Positions 1-6,650 of a DNA stretch of 10,033 nt are shown here, one piece after another. Made by a program: the position numbers and the translations under genes. The notes beneath the pieces are model-generated. The model was not told the origin of the DNA. It did not search any database and was given only the letters and a program-made list of their open reading frames with translations. Each line of letters opens with the position of its first letter. The first letter of the stretch is position 1. The stretch spans positions 1-10,033 of the forward strand of contig JAMONQ010000100.1 in assembly GCA_027065635.1 (NCBI GenBank). The letters are read 5' to 3'. The DNA comes from Campylobacterales bacterium. GTDB taxonomy: Bacteria; Campylobacterota; Campylobacteria; Campylobacterales; Hydrogenimonadaceae.

Positions 1-618
1 GTACGACTCCTGTTTAAAAACTCTGCAGCTTTGTTGCTCATATCTATAGTTGTCGGAACATCCGCTTATGCGAAAGATCCCAGAATCGAAGAGCAGCTTA
101 ATGTATCACCTCCGGAGATTCCGCTTAAACAGGCTCTTGGTGAACAGGCATACAACAAGGCTATGCGCTCCGGCAAATACCACTTTGTAGGAAATACGAA
201 ATGTAGACTCTGCCACAGGAAGTTTTTTTTGGGGCGCAAGAAGGATCCACACGACTATGCGATGAAGAGTCTTAAAGAGGGAGGATATGAGGATAATCCG
301 AAATGTCTTCCCTGTCACTCTACCGGATACGGTGTTCCGACCGGTTTTATTAGCAAAAAGGAGACTCCAAGACTTGCAAACGTTCAGTGTGAAGGGTGTC
401 ACGGACCGGGCAACCGTCATATCAAGATAGCCCGCAAAACGAAAAAAGGGGGCGGCTTTTTGGCAGGAGTGGACAATCCAAAGGTTTTGAAAAAGATGTG
501 TAAAGCGTGTCATACAGACAGATGGAATAGATCCTACACAGATTTTCATGCCGCATATGCCAAATATAAAAATGCCGATCCGAGTAAAAAAGAGAAAGTG
601 AAAACGGTCGAAAAATGA
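1..618 (+). CDS. Tetrahaem cytochrome c554-like protein, 5' end outside window
   Basis: This is an exported multihaem c-type cytochrome, probably a periplasmic electron carrier. Four CXXCH haem sites are visible: CRLCH at nt 202-216, CLPCH at 304-318, CEGCH at 388-402 and CKACH at 499-513. The third continues as CHGPGxxH, a hallmark of the cytochrome c554 / multihaem c family. The frame is open to the left edge. The first in-window start candidate is a TTG at 31, but that would discard the basic residues (RLLFKN) just before the hydrophobic stretch. The signal peptide therefore almost certainly begins upstream of the window, with cleavage near SAYA|KD, so I annotate from base 1 as 5'-partial. 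The C-terminal tail is lysine-rich. Its stop overlaps the start of the diguanylate cyclase gene (ATGA), implying one transcript. The electron partner and any enzymatic activity cannot be read from sequence. Confidence 0.88.
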   Translation, partial: VRLLFKNSAALLLISIVVGTSAYAKDPRIEEQLNVSPPEIPLKQALGEQAYNKAMRSGKYHFVGNTKCRLCHRKFFLGRKKDPHDYAMKSLKEGGYEDNPKCLPCHSTGYGVPTGFISKKETPRLANVQCEGCHGPGNRHIKIARKTKKGGGFLAGVDNPKVLKKMCKACHTDRWNRSYTDFHAAYAKYKNADPSKKEKVKTVEK

Positions 619-2180
619 CAAATGCCAAGGCTTTCAAAAAGAATAGTGTTATATGGTGGCTCGTTACACTCGTTGTAACCTTGTCCATCATATCGTTTTA
701 CAATTACGATATACAAAAAAAGCTGCTTCTAAAGCAGATGCAGAGCGACTCGAAGGATATAGTAAGCTCCATAACGGCAGCCATAAAACGATTTCAGGAT
801 ATCAAGTCCACGATGAATCTGCAAAAGCTTGTAAATGATATGTCTCTCGATCTGGATATATTCGAATTCAGATATCTCGAGCCGGACGGAGTGATAAGCA
901 ATTCGATGTTTCAGGATGAGATAGGAAAGCTTCATACCGGCAAGAGTTTCGAAAGGACAATGCAGGGTGATCAGCCTTTTGGGGAGTTTTTCTTCGAGAT
1001 ACGCGACTATGTACCGGTGATGGCCATATACTATCCGATAAGAATCAAGAACGAGCTTGTGGGCATTGTGGACCTGGCTGTAGAGGTGGATGAGAACACT
1101 CTTAAGTCCAGAGGAGCCGAAAACCCGGTAATCGAGTATCGTAAGATAGATATTTTAAATCTTCTGAAGGCTATCGAGGGCTCTATTAAAAACAGTATTT
1201 CCATTTTCAGCAATACCAACATAGAGGACTTTCTCAACAACTACGTCAATGCAGCAGAAAATATTCTTCAGATTACCGTGATAAACAGAGCCGGAACCGT
1301 TGTAGTCAGCAGCAACAAAAATCTGATCGGAAAGCACTTCGATCTTGCAAGGATAAAAAAAGAGCAGATAATCGAACTCGAAGGAAGACCGGTTTACAGA
1401 ATGCTCACTGACGGAAGTGTCTTTGGCGGAGACAAGAACAAGCAGCTGATTTTGCTGATCGATGCCGCTCCTTATAAACAGAATGAGCACAGACTGTTGC
1501 AGACAGCCCTTATTACGAGTATTATCGCGCTGCTTATAGCTCTTTTCATAGCCAGGGCGATCTACCGCTCCGCAATCAAACAGTCCAAAGAGGAGAAGGA
1601 GCGTCTGGAACGGCTCGTGAAAGAGAGGACAAAGGAGATAGAGCTTTTGAGCAAGACCGATGCTCTTACAGGCCTTTGGAACAGAAGGTATCTCGAAGAG
1701 ATGCTCGAGATCGAGTTCAAGAGGGCAAGACGCTACGGCCACGACGTCTCGATTGCCGTGGTCGACCTGGATCACTTCAAACACATAAACGACAATTACG
1801 GCCATATGGCTGGTGACGAAGTGTTGAGGCAGGTGAGTGAGCATATCAGATCCTGTATAAGAGAGACAGATTTTGTCGGGCGCTACGGCGGTGAGGAGAT
1901 CGTAGTGATTCTTCCTGAGACAGACATCAAAACCGCAAAAGTGATAGCCGAAAAGATAAGAAAGAAGATAGAGAGCCATCCTGTGGATTTCGAGGGACGA
2001 AAAATCGAAGTGACTTCAAGTATAGGTATAAGCAACCTGAGACCTGAACACAAAGATTACCATGAAGTCTTCTCCGAAGCTGACGAAGCGCTCTATATCG
2101 CGAAGGAGGAGGGACGAAACAGAGTCGTCGTCTCTGAAAAAGCCGAAAAGAGAGAAGAGCCGGGTCCCTTCGACGATTGA
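615..2180 (+). CDS. Membrane diguanylate cyclase (GGDEF) with periplasmic sensor region
   Basis: This enzyme is predicted to make c-di-GMP from two GTP at the inner membrane. Residues 12-29 form the first membrane helix. Residues about 30-293 are periplasmic and look like two PAS/Cache-type modules (roughly 40-160 and 180-288, judged by pattern only). A second helix spans 296-316, followed by a charged coiled-coil linker (about 322-346) and the GGDEF domain (344-505). Visible motifs are DALTGLWNRR at 349-358, the metal-binding VDLDHFK at 383-389, and the active-site loop YGGEEI at 424-429. An RETD inhibitory I-site lies at 416-419, five residues before the loop, so product feedback inhibition is likely. 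The usual fifth residue of the signature, Phe, is Ile here. The start codon overlaps the cytochrome stop by 4 nt and has no strong ribosome binding site, which fits translational coupling. No EAL or HD-GYP domain is present. Confidence 0.93.
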   Translation: MTNAKAFKKNSVIWWLVTLVVTLSIISFYNYDIQKKLLLKQMQSDSKDIVSSITAAIKRFQDIKSTMNLQKLVNDMSLDLDIFEFRYLEPDGVISNSMFQDEIGKLHTGKSFERTMQGDQPFGEFFFEIRDYVPVMAIYYPIRIKNELVGIVDLAVEVDENTLKSRGAENPVIEYRKIDILNLLKAIEGSIKNSISIFSNTNIEDFLNNYVNAAENILQITVINRAGTVVVSSNKNLIGKHFDLARIKKEQIIELEGRPVYRMLTDGSVFGGDKNKQLILLIDAAPYKQNEHRLLQTALITSIIALLIALFIARAIYRSAIKQSKEEKERLERLVKERTKEIELLSKTDALTGLWNRRYLEEMLEIEFKRARRYGHDVSIAVVDLDHFKHINDNYGHMAGDEVLRQVSEHIRSCIRETDFVGRYGGEEIVVILPETDIKTAKVIAEKIRKKIESHPVDFEGRKIEVTSSIGISNLRPEHKDYHEVFSEADEALYIAKEEGRNRVVVSEKAEKREEPGPFDD

Positions 2181-2212
2181 GCCGAAGAGTGTTTCTCCTG
2201 CAAAGCAGTCTG

Positions 2213-2241
2213 TTGCGACGACGATGCACAGATGATACAAT
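2213..2241 (+). promoter_or_regulatory. Candidate promoter of the flavin reductase-like gene
   Basis: TTGCGA at 2213-2218 (4 of 6 matches to the -35 consensus) lies 17 bp from TACAAT at 2236-2241. The -10 is extended by TG at 2233-2234 (TGATACAAT). Transcription would begin near 2248, giving a leader of about 23 nt that carries the AGGAGA ribosome binding site at 2261-2266. The placement is coherent, but it is assigned by eye. Confidence 0.6.
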
Positions 2242-2270
2242 ATCGGAGTATTCAAATTCAAGGAGAACTT

Positions 2271-2870
2271 ATGCTCTATGACTACTCCGAAACAAAACCT
2301 TCAGAAAATTACAAGCTGATGAGTCAGACCATTGTCCCCCGCCCTATCGCATGGATCGTCACCGAAGATGAAGGGATAGTCAATGCGGCTCCGTTTAGTT
2401 ACTTCACCGGTCTATCTTCAAATCCCCCTACCCTGGTCGTCTCCATAGGTCATAAAAGCGATGCCGAACCGAAAGATACCCTGAGAAATATTCGCAAAAA
2501 CGGCAAATGTACCATATGTATGGTAACACCGGAACAGATCGGTCCGATGCATATGAGCTCGAAAGAGTTGCCGCACGACAAAAGCGAGACGGAACTTTTC
2601 GATATCCCTTTAAAGCGTATGGTCGAAAATTTCCCGCCGGTAATCGACGGATCGCCTTCAGCCTTTTTTTGTACCCTTTACAAGGAGGTGGATCTTGAAG
2701 GAAGCAAAACCGTACCGGTTATCTTGCAAATAAAAAAGCAGTATGTGGACGATTTCAATGTAGTGGATGCCCGAAGGCTTGAAATAGTGTTCGAACCTCT
2801 CGCTCGAGTGGGACGCTCTTATGCGCTACTCGGTGAAGCTGTTTCGCCTCCGGAATCAGGCATGGAGTGA
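2271..2870 (+). CDS. Flavin reductase-like FMN-binding protein
   Basis: This 199-aa protein belongs to the flavin reductase-like / FMN-binding split-barrel family (DIM6/NTAB type). Such proteins bind FMN, and many reduce it with NAD(P)H to supply a partner oxygenase; the substrate here is unknown. Family marks are IVPRPIAWI at residues 21-29, the NAAPFSYFTGLSSNPPTL segment at 38-55 that contributes to flavin binding, and a C-terminal block from PLARVGRSYA to LGE at about 176-189. I chose ATG 2271 because AGGAGA (2261-2266) sits five bases upstream. An in-frame ATG at 2232 lies inside the candidate -10 box and would add 13 residues with no family similarity. Length matches the family. It has its own promoter and a 90-nt gap from the cyclase gene, so it need not share that operon. 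It has no signal peptide and should be cytoplasmic. Confidence 0.9.
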   Translation: MLYDYSETKPSENYKLMSQTIVPRPIAWIVTEDEGIVNAAPFSYFTGLSSNPPTLVVSIGHKSDAEPKDTLRNIRKNGKCTICMVTPEQIGPMHMSSKELPHDKSETELFDIPLKRMVENFPPVIDGSPSAFFCTLYKEVDLEGSKTVPVILQIKKQYVDDFNVVDARRLEIVFEPLARVGRSYALLGEAVSPPESGME

Positions 2871-2922
2871 TAGTGGTCGGCAGAAGATTCGCAGCTTCTA
2901 TCTCCCGTTAAGCAGGATCGGA

Positions 2923-2928
2923 TATAAT
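2923..2928 (+). promoter_or_regulatory. TATAAT -10 box of the Tll0287-like haem protein gene
   Basis: A perfect TATAAT lies 31 bp upstream of the start at 2960. Transcription would begin near 2935, leaving a 25-nt leader with AGGAG at 2949-2953. No convincing -35 element is seen 16-18 bp upstream, which is common in this phylum. Confidence 0.6.
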
Positions 2929-2959
2929 ACTTCGATAAAGTCCATATCAGGAGTCGAAA

Positions 2960-3565
2960 ATGGAACCGAAAAGATCGTTTGGTGTCGTAGTCGCAGGAGT
3001 GCTGCTACTGTTTGCATCTGGGAACGTTTATGCCGATACAAAGTGTTCGAAGCATAAAGGTTGCAACGGGGAGCTGAAAGAGGTGCTTAAAACTGGAAAA
3101 GAGGCGAGTAAAACGCTTCTTAAAACTCTCGGCGGGAATATGAAAAAGCATATGAAAGCCGGTGGCGCCGTGGAGGCTCTATCCTTTTGCTCCGTGAATG
3201 CCGCCGGACTCACCGCGGAAGTATCCGCGAAGTTTGGAGAGAAAGTCGATGTCAAACGAATCACTCTAAAACCGAGAAATCCGGCCAATATGGCCGAAGG
3301 TAGTGAAAAGAAGATACTCGAAGCGCTCGATACGCTAAAGAGCAACGGAGTGAAAATGCCTCGCTACCTTCTGCAAAAAGTGGAGTCTGGCTACAAATAC
3401 TATAAACCGCTGGTAATCAACAAGAGAGTGTGTCTGAAATGCCACGGCGACTCGATCGACAAGGATCTTGCGGCAGAGATCAAAAAGCGCTATCCTACCG
3501 ATATGGCTACAGGCTACAGGATGGGTGATCTAAGAGGTGCTATCGTAGTGACGATAGAGAGATAG
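2960..3565 (+). CDS. Periplasmic Tll0287-like (DUF3365) single-haem c-type protein
   Basis: This 201-aa exported protein matches the Tll0287-like domain (formerly DUF3365), a PAS-like fold carrying one covalent haem c and usually considered a redox or ligand sensor. The signal peptide is residues 1-25, with cleavage near VYA|DT. The single haem site CLKCH is at 158-162. Other family hallmarks are LSFCS around Cys77, LKPRNPAN at 103-110, YKYYKPL at 145-151 and GDLRGAIVV at 189-197. In cyanobacterial Tll0287 a cysteine is reported as an axial haem ligand, and Cys77 is the natural candidate here; that is inference from the family. Just after cleavage lies an extra C-x5-C pair (Cys29, Cys35) that I do not recognise as part of the domain. 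The start is supported by AGGAG at 2949-2953 and the -10 box at 2923-2928. No signalling output domain is fused to it. Confidence 0.9.
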   Translation: MEPKRSFGVVVAGVLLLFASGNVYADTKCSKHKGCNGELKEVLKTGKEASKTLLKTLGGNMKKHMKAGGAVEALSFCSVNAAGLTAEVSAKFGEKVDVKRITLKPRNPANMAEGSEKKILEALDTLKSNGVKMPRYLLQKVESGYKYYKPLVINKRVCLKCHGDSIDKDLAAEIKKRYPTDMATGYRMGDLRGAIVVTIER

Positions 3566-3572
3566 AGCTACG

Positions 3573-3592
3573 GTGCGCCATTTGCGCCGCAC
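3573..3592. terminator. Weak GC-rich hairpin between convergent genes
   Basis: GTGCG (3573-3577) pairs with CGCAC (3588-3592) around a 10-nt loop, in the 31-nt gap between the convergent haem protein and IscU-like genes. No uridine tract follows on either strand, so this is at best a weak bidirectional terminator. Confidence 0.25.
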
Positions 3593-3596
3593 TCTT

Positions 3597-4133
3597 TCAG
3601 GAGTGGGCAGCCATAGCGGCGCAGTCGCTGTTCGAGTAGGGGCAGCGTTTGGCGATAGTCATCGTAAACATATCCTCTTCTATCCCCTCCTCTTGCCTCT
3701 CTTTGTGTCTGAGTGCCGCTTTGAAAGCGGTAAGAACTATATTCGCACCATCTTGGGATTGTGTTGAAACTGCCGTAACCTGCTCTCCCTCCGGTTTGCT
3801 CGGGTCGATCTTCGGCGGCTCTATGGCGTCGTACGCTTTTGAAACCTCATCCTCCAGTTGAGAGACCCTCTCTTTTGCACCGGCGACGGTGTCTCCTTCT
3901 ATCATTTCCGTCAGAATTGAGCCGAGAATTACAATATCTTCGGATCCGTGTGCCACATAGGATGCTTTTTCGATCACACCGTTTTCGATTTTCATATAGA
4001 TCGTGGCATAGTTTTGGTTTGTACTGTCCAGACCGGTCCCTACGGCATTGGCATCATCGAGGGCGCCGTAGTTTTTCGGATCGGCGAAGTGTTTGAGCGC
4101 TTCGGCACTTATCTCGTCAAGCGGTGCTTCCAT
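3597..4133 (-). CDS. IscU/NifU N-terminal-like protein lacking the cluster-ligand cysteines
   Basis: The first 145 or so residues of this 178-aa protein follow the IscU / NifU N-terminal scaffold fold: ALKHFADPKNYGALDDANAVGTG (12-34) matches the family's opening block, and NGVIEKASYVAHG (51-63) with GSILTEMIEG (71-80) matches its core. The three Fe-S ligand cysteines of IscU are absent. By hand alignment the first corresponds to about Asn41, the second to Ser64 in HGSED, and the third falls in the cysteine-free TQSQDGANIV region (124-133). The only cysteines are Cys164 and Cys171 in a C-terminal extension. It therefore probably cannot hold a cluster in the IscU manner; a regulatory or adaptor role is possible but unknown. 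ATG 4133 is chosen over a start 35 codons upstream, since AGAGGA lies 8 nt before it and similarity begins right after. It is divergent from the nuclease gene. Confidence 0.75.
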   Translation of the reverse strand: MEAPLDEISAEALKHFADPKNYGALDDANAVGTGLDSTNQNYATIYMKIENGVIEKASYVAHGSEDIVILGSILTEMIEGDTVAGAKERVSQLEDEVSKAYDAIEPPKIDPSKPEGEQVTAVSTQSQDGANIVLTAFKAALRHKERQEEGIEEDMFTMTIAKRCPYSNSDCAAMAAHS

Positions 4134-4166
4134 ATTCACTATCCTCTTTTCATTTAAAGTAGATGA

Positions 4167-4172
4167 AATATA
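4167..4172 (-). promoter_or_regulatory. Candidate -10 box for the IscU-like gene
   Basis: On the minus strand this reads TATATT (5 of 6 to consensus). Transcription would start near 4160, giving a leader of about 27 nt before ATG 4133. No good -35 is present; that position falls on the inverted repeat at 4190-4205. Confidence 0.4.
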
Positions 4173-4189
4173 AAAAGTATGATAGCACT

Positions 4190-4205
4190 GCATCTCTTTA
4201 GATGC
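4190..4205. repeat. Perfect inverted repeat, 6-bp arms with 4-nt loop
   Basis: GCATCT-CTTT-AGATGC is perfectly self-complementary. It lies in the divergent spacer and covers the -35 position expected for the IscU-like gene's candidate promoter. It could be an operator or an RNA hairpin. On the plus strand it is followed by CCCTTTT, so a weak terminator cannot be excluded. Confidence 0.5.
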
Positions 4206-4213
4206 CCTTTTGT

Positions 4214-4226
4214 AGTATCCGATACT
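4214..4226. repeat. Perfect palindrome, 6-bp arms around one base
   Basis: AGTATC-C-GATACT is an odd-centred perfect inverted repeat directly upstream of the nuclease gene promoter, around -35 to -47 from its predicted transcription start. Its size and position suit a binding site for a dimeric regulator, but no regulator gene lies beside it. Confidence 0.45.
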
Positions 4227-4245
4227 TATCCTCTCCATGAAAAAC

Positions 4246-4254
4246 TGCTAAAAT
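4246..4254 (+). promoter_or_regulatory. Extended -10 promoter giving a possibly leaderless nuclease mRNA
   Basis: TGCTAAAAT is an extended -10 element (TGn plus TAAAAT). It ends 6 nt before ATG 4261, so transcription would start at about the A of the start codon. The absence of any Shine-Dalgarno-like sequence before this ATG agrees with a leaderless message. Confidence 0.5.
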
Positions 4255-4260
4255 TGTTCC

Positions 4261-5817
4261 ATGAAAAAACTCTTTTATATTCTGCTTCTTTCCGTAACGC
4301 TTTTTGGTGTAGAGTTTCGCGTTGCAACATACAATGTAGAAAACCTCTTCGATCTTGAAAAGAGCGGAACGGAGTATACGGAGTATATACCCTTTACCGG
4401 GTACGGCTGGAACGAAAAAAACTATAGACGCAAACTCGAAAACATATCGAAAGTGATATGCGACTTGAAACCGGATATCATTGCCCTTCAGGAGATAGAG
4501 AGTGCGAAGGCTCTCGACGCTTTGAAAAGATCGGTCGCAGAGTGCGGCATCGAGCTTCCATACAGTGCGATAGCCGATGAAAAGCCGACTACGGTGAAAA
4601 ACGCACTTCTATCGAGATTCCCCATTCTTCAAAAGCGTGAGATAGACCCGGACGGAACTTTGAGGATCAGAAATATACTCGAAGTGAAACTCGATATCGA
4701 AGGGAGTGAGTTGACCCTCTTCGTAAACCACTGGAAATCGCGCAGCGGTCCGGAGAGTATGCGTATAGTGAGCGCTGAAGCGTTGATGAAACGCCTTGAA
4801 AACTTCAAAGGTGAGTATATTTTGCTTGGCGATTTCAACAGCAACTGGAACGAATGGCGTGTTATAGGTCGATCAAAACGCCTCAACGATACCGGCGGAG
4901 TGACCGGGATAGGCGATATCCTGAAAACCTCCCGTAGCAAAAAAGCCGTTACGAAAAAGGAGATCGAGCCACCATACCATACAAATCTATGGCTGGAGCT
5001 CCCTTCAGGGCTTAGGTGGTCACACAACTTCTTCGGCAGAAAGAGTGCGCTGGATCATATAATACTTCCCGCTTCGATGTTCGATAAACACGGCATCAAC
5101 TATGTAGACAGAAGCTTCGGCTCTTTCAAGCCCTCATATCTGTTCAGTTCAAACGGTGCTGTCTACCGCTGGCAGAAAGCCAAAAGAGGATATGGCAAGC
5201 ATCTTGGACGGGGTTTTTCGGATCATCTTCCGATTTATGCGGAGTTTACAACCGGGCCTTTCGAGTTCAGGAAAAAGAGCGCTGATAAAGAGTATGAAGC
5301 CGAAAGCGGAAGCGCTCCTGCATCTGTATCGGTAGCGAAGCTGTATGAAATGGTACCCGGTCCGTGCAACCTCCTTCTTGAAAATGTGGCAGTCATATAC
5401 AAAAAAGGGCCCTTCGCGATTATCAAGAGAGAAGATGATAGAGCTTTTTTGATCTACAAGGATGTTGAAGAGCTCGTGCCCGGCATGCGGTACGATATAG
5501 TCGTCAAACGGCTTTATCGATATAGAGGGCTCCCAGAGATTACCCGGATAGATATTGCAAAAGTACGTACCAATACCGATATCGATCCTTTTTTTATATT
5601 CCATCCGTCGCGAATCGACTTGAAAGAGCATCTAAACGAAGTCATAGGCGAGATAGAGGGTATATATCGTCGCGGCTATCTATACTACGGGAGAGGAAAA
5701 AAGATAAAACTTTATTACAGAGATAGATCCAAAAGGCCTGAAAACGGCGCAAAGATTGTGTTGAAAAATGTAAGAGTCGGCATATATAAAAACAGGGCCG
5801 AGCTGGTGATAGATTAA
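4261..5817 (+). CDS. Secreted endonuclease/exonuclease/phosphatase-family protein with OB-like tail
   Basis: This 518-aa protein has a signal peptide (MKKLF plus a hydrophobic run, cleavage near residue 16) and so should act outside the cytoplasm. Residues about 18-330 form an EEP-superfamily (DNase I-like) catalytic domain with all the usual motifs: YNVENLFD at 24-31 (Asn25), LQEIE at 76-80 (metal-ligand Glu78), NHWKSR at 156-161 (His157), GDFN at 190-193, LDH at 264-266 and the C-terminal SDHLP at 320-324. Residues about 365-518 read as beta-rich, OB-fold-like nucleic-acid-binding modules (NVAVIYKKGPFAIIKR, then VKRLYRYRGLPEIT), as in other extracellular nucleases. DNA is the likeliest substrate, with phosphate or nucleotide scavenging or turnover of extracellular DNA as possible roles; phosphoesters are an alternative. 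No Shine-Dalgarno precedes the ATG; an extended -10 lies 6 nt upstream. Confidence 0.88.
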   Translation: MKKLFYILLLSVTLFGVEFRVATYNVENLFDLEKSGTEYTEYIPFTGYGWNEKNYRRKLENISKVICDLKPDIIALQEIESAKALDALKRSVAECGIELPYSAIADEKPTTVKNALLSRFPILQKREIDPDGTLRIRNILEVKLDIEGSELTLFVNHWKSRSGPESMRIVSAEALMKRLENFKGEYILLGDFNSNWNEWRVIGRSKRLNDTGGVTGIGDILKTSRSKKAVTKKEIEPPYHTNLWLELPSGLRWSHNFFGRKSALDHIILPASMFDKHGINYVDRSFGSFKPSYLFSSNGAVYRWQKAKRGYGKHLGRGFSDHLPIYAEFTTGPFEFRKKSADKEYEAESGSAPASVSVAKLYEMVPGPCNLLLENVAVIYKKGPFAIIKREDDRAFLIYKDVEELVPGMRYDIVVKRLYRYRGLPEITRIDIAKVRTNTDIDPFFIFHPSRIDLKEHLNEVIGEIEGIYRRGYLYYGRGKKIKLYYRDRSKRPENGAKIVLKNVRVGIYKNRAELVID

Positions 5818-5840
5818 CATCGCTTTTATCGATAGTGGAT

Positions 5841-5846
5841 TAGAAT
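5841..5846 (+). promoter_or_regulatory. Candidate -10 box of the TauE/SafE-like gene
   Basis: TAGAAT (5 of 6 to consensus) lies in the 59-bp gap after the nuclease gene. A start near 5853 would leave a 24-nt leader carrying AAGGA at 5866-5870. No clear -35 is present. No strong terminator is seen between the two genes, so readthrough from the nuclease gene is also possible. Confidence 0.4.
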
Positions 5847-5876
5847 ATCACGATAGAGTTGACCTAAGGAAAATAA

Positions 5877-6650
5877 ATGGACGGCGTCGAGCTGAGTACG
5901 ATCTTTTTGGTGGCGCTTTTGGGATCGTTCGGCCACTGTATAGGAATGTGCGGCGGATTTGTGCTCGCCTATACCGCAGCCAAGGTAGATACCAAATGGT
6001 CGGCAAGAAGGCAGTTTCTCGCTCACCTGCTCTATAGTGTCGGACGAGTATCGAGCTATATGGTCGTCGGCGCCGTTTTCGGTTTCCTTGGGCAGAAGGT
6101 CGGCTTCAATATGACCGCCAAAGGTATACTCTTTATGGTAGTCGGCTTTTTGATGCTTTTGATAGGGCTTTCGCTCATAGGAAAGATAAGGTTTTTGAAC
6201 TCCGTAGAATCTTCGGTGGCGCGCAGCTCGTTTTTCGGCAGAATGATAAAGGCGGCCATACACTCCAAAAGTCTTGTCAGTTTCTTTTTTATGGGTATGC
6301 TAAACGGCTTTATCCCGTGCGGACTCGTCTACTTTTTCGCAACGGCGGCCATTGTGGCCGGATCGGCTATAAAAGGTGCTGCGGTTATGGGGGTTTTCGG
6401 CCTCGCCACAATACCGGCCATGCTTGGAGTCGGAATCTTCTCTTCGTTCATAAAAGGCTCTTCCTACCGTATGCTTGTTATCAAGATAGCATCCGTTATC
6501 GTCATGCTTTTCGGTCTGTTTACAATCTATAAAGGGTATGTGATGATAGTCCATCCGCATATGATGATACAGAAGATGCAGAAGATGCATGAGAAGATGC
6601 CGATTTTGCAGCAGAAAGAGAGTCTGCCCGGCGCTTATGACTCCAAGTAG
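5877..6650 (+). CDS. TauE/SafE-like (DsbD/UreH-type) membrane protein with GHCxGMCGG motif
   Basis: This 257-aa inner-membrane protein has about six helices (roughly 6-28, 45-70, 80-102, 130-160, 165-190 and 200-220). It carries GHCIGMCGGF at 19-28 and a second half-site, NGFIPCGLVY, at 143-152. These are the paired Cys/His/Met motifs of the sulfite exporter TauE/SafE-like branch related to DsbD and UreH transmembrane domains. In bacteria with cbb3 oxidases such proteins are often linked to copper handling or cytochrome maturation, but no cco genes are visible here, so the cargo is unproven. The C-terminal tail (224-241) is rich in His and Met (HPHMM, KMQKMHEKM), in keeping with metal binding. 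AAGGA lies 6 nt before ATG 5877. The last 16 nt overlap the 3' end of the convergent dgkA. Confidence 0.85.
   Translation: MDGVELSTIFLVALLGSFGHCIGMCGGFVLAYTAAKVDTKWSARRQFLAHLLYSVGRVSSYMVVGAVFGFLGQKVGFNMTAKGILFMVVGFLMLLIGLSLIGKIRFLNSVESSVARSSFFGRMIKAAIHSKSLVSFFFMGMLNGFIPCGLVYFFATAAIVAGSAIKGAAVMGVFGLATIPAMLGVGIFSSFIKGSSYRMLVIKIASVIVMLFGLFTIYKGYVMIVHPHMMIQKMQKMHEKMPILQQKESLPGAYDSK

Noticed and set aside
31..618. TTG at 31 as the true start of the cytochrome gene
   Set aside because: It would remove the basic n-region of the signal peptide, and the frame is open to the window edge, so the start lies upstream.
1155..1979. 274-codon open frame on the minus strand
   Set aside because: It lies wholly antisense to the well-supported diguanylate cyclase and shows no domain or signal; it is a codon-bias shadow.
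2198..2208. CTGC-AAA-GCAG as a terminator after the cyclase gene
   Set aside because: The stem is only 4 bp with no following T-run.
2882..2899. AGAAG/CTTCT hairpin as a terminator after the flavin reductase-like gene
   Set aside because: A 5-bp AT-rich stem with an 8-nt loop and no T-tract; it would be too weak.
3649..3861. Plus-strand frame with a hydrophobic start opposite the IscU-like gene
   Set aside because: It is the complement of a gene with clear homology and is serine-rich, as expected of a shadow frame.
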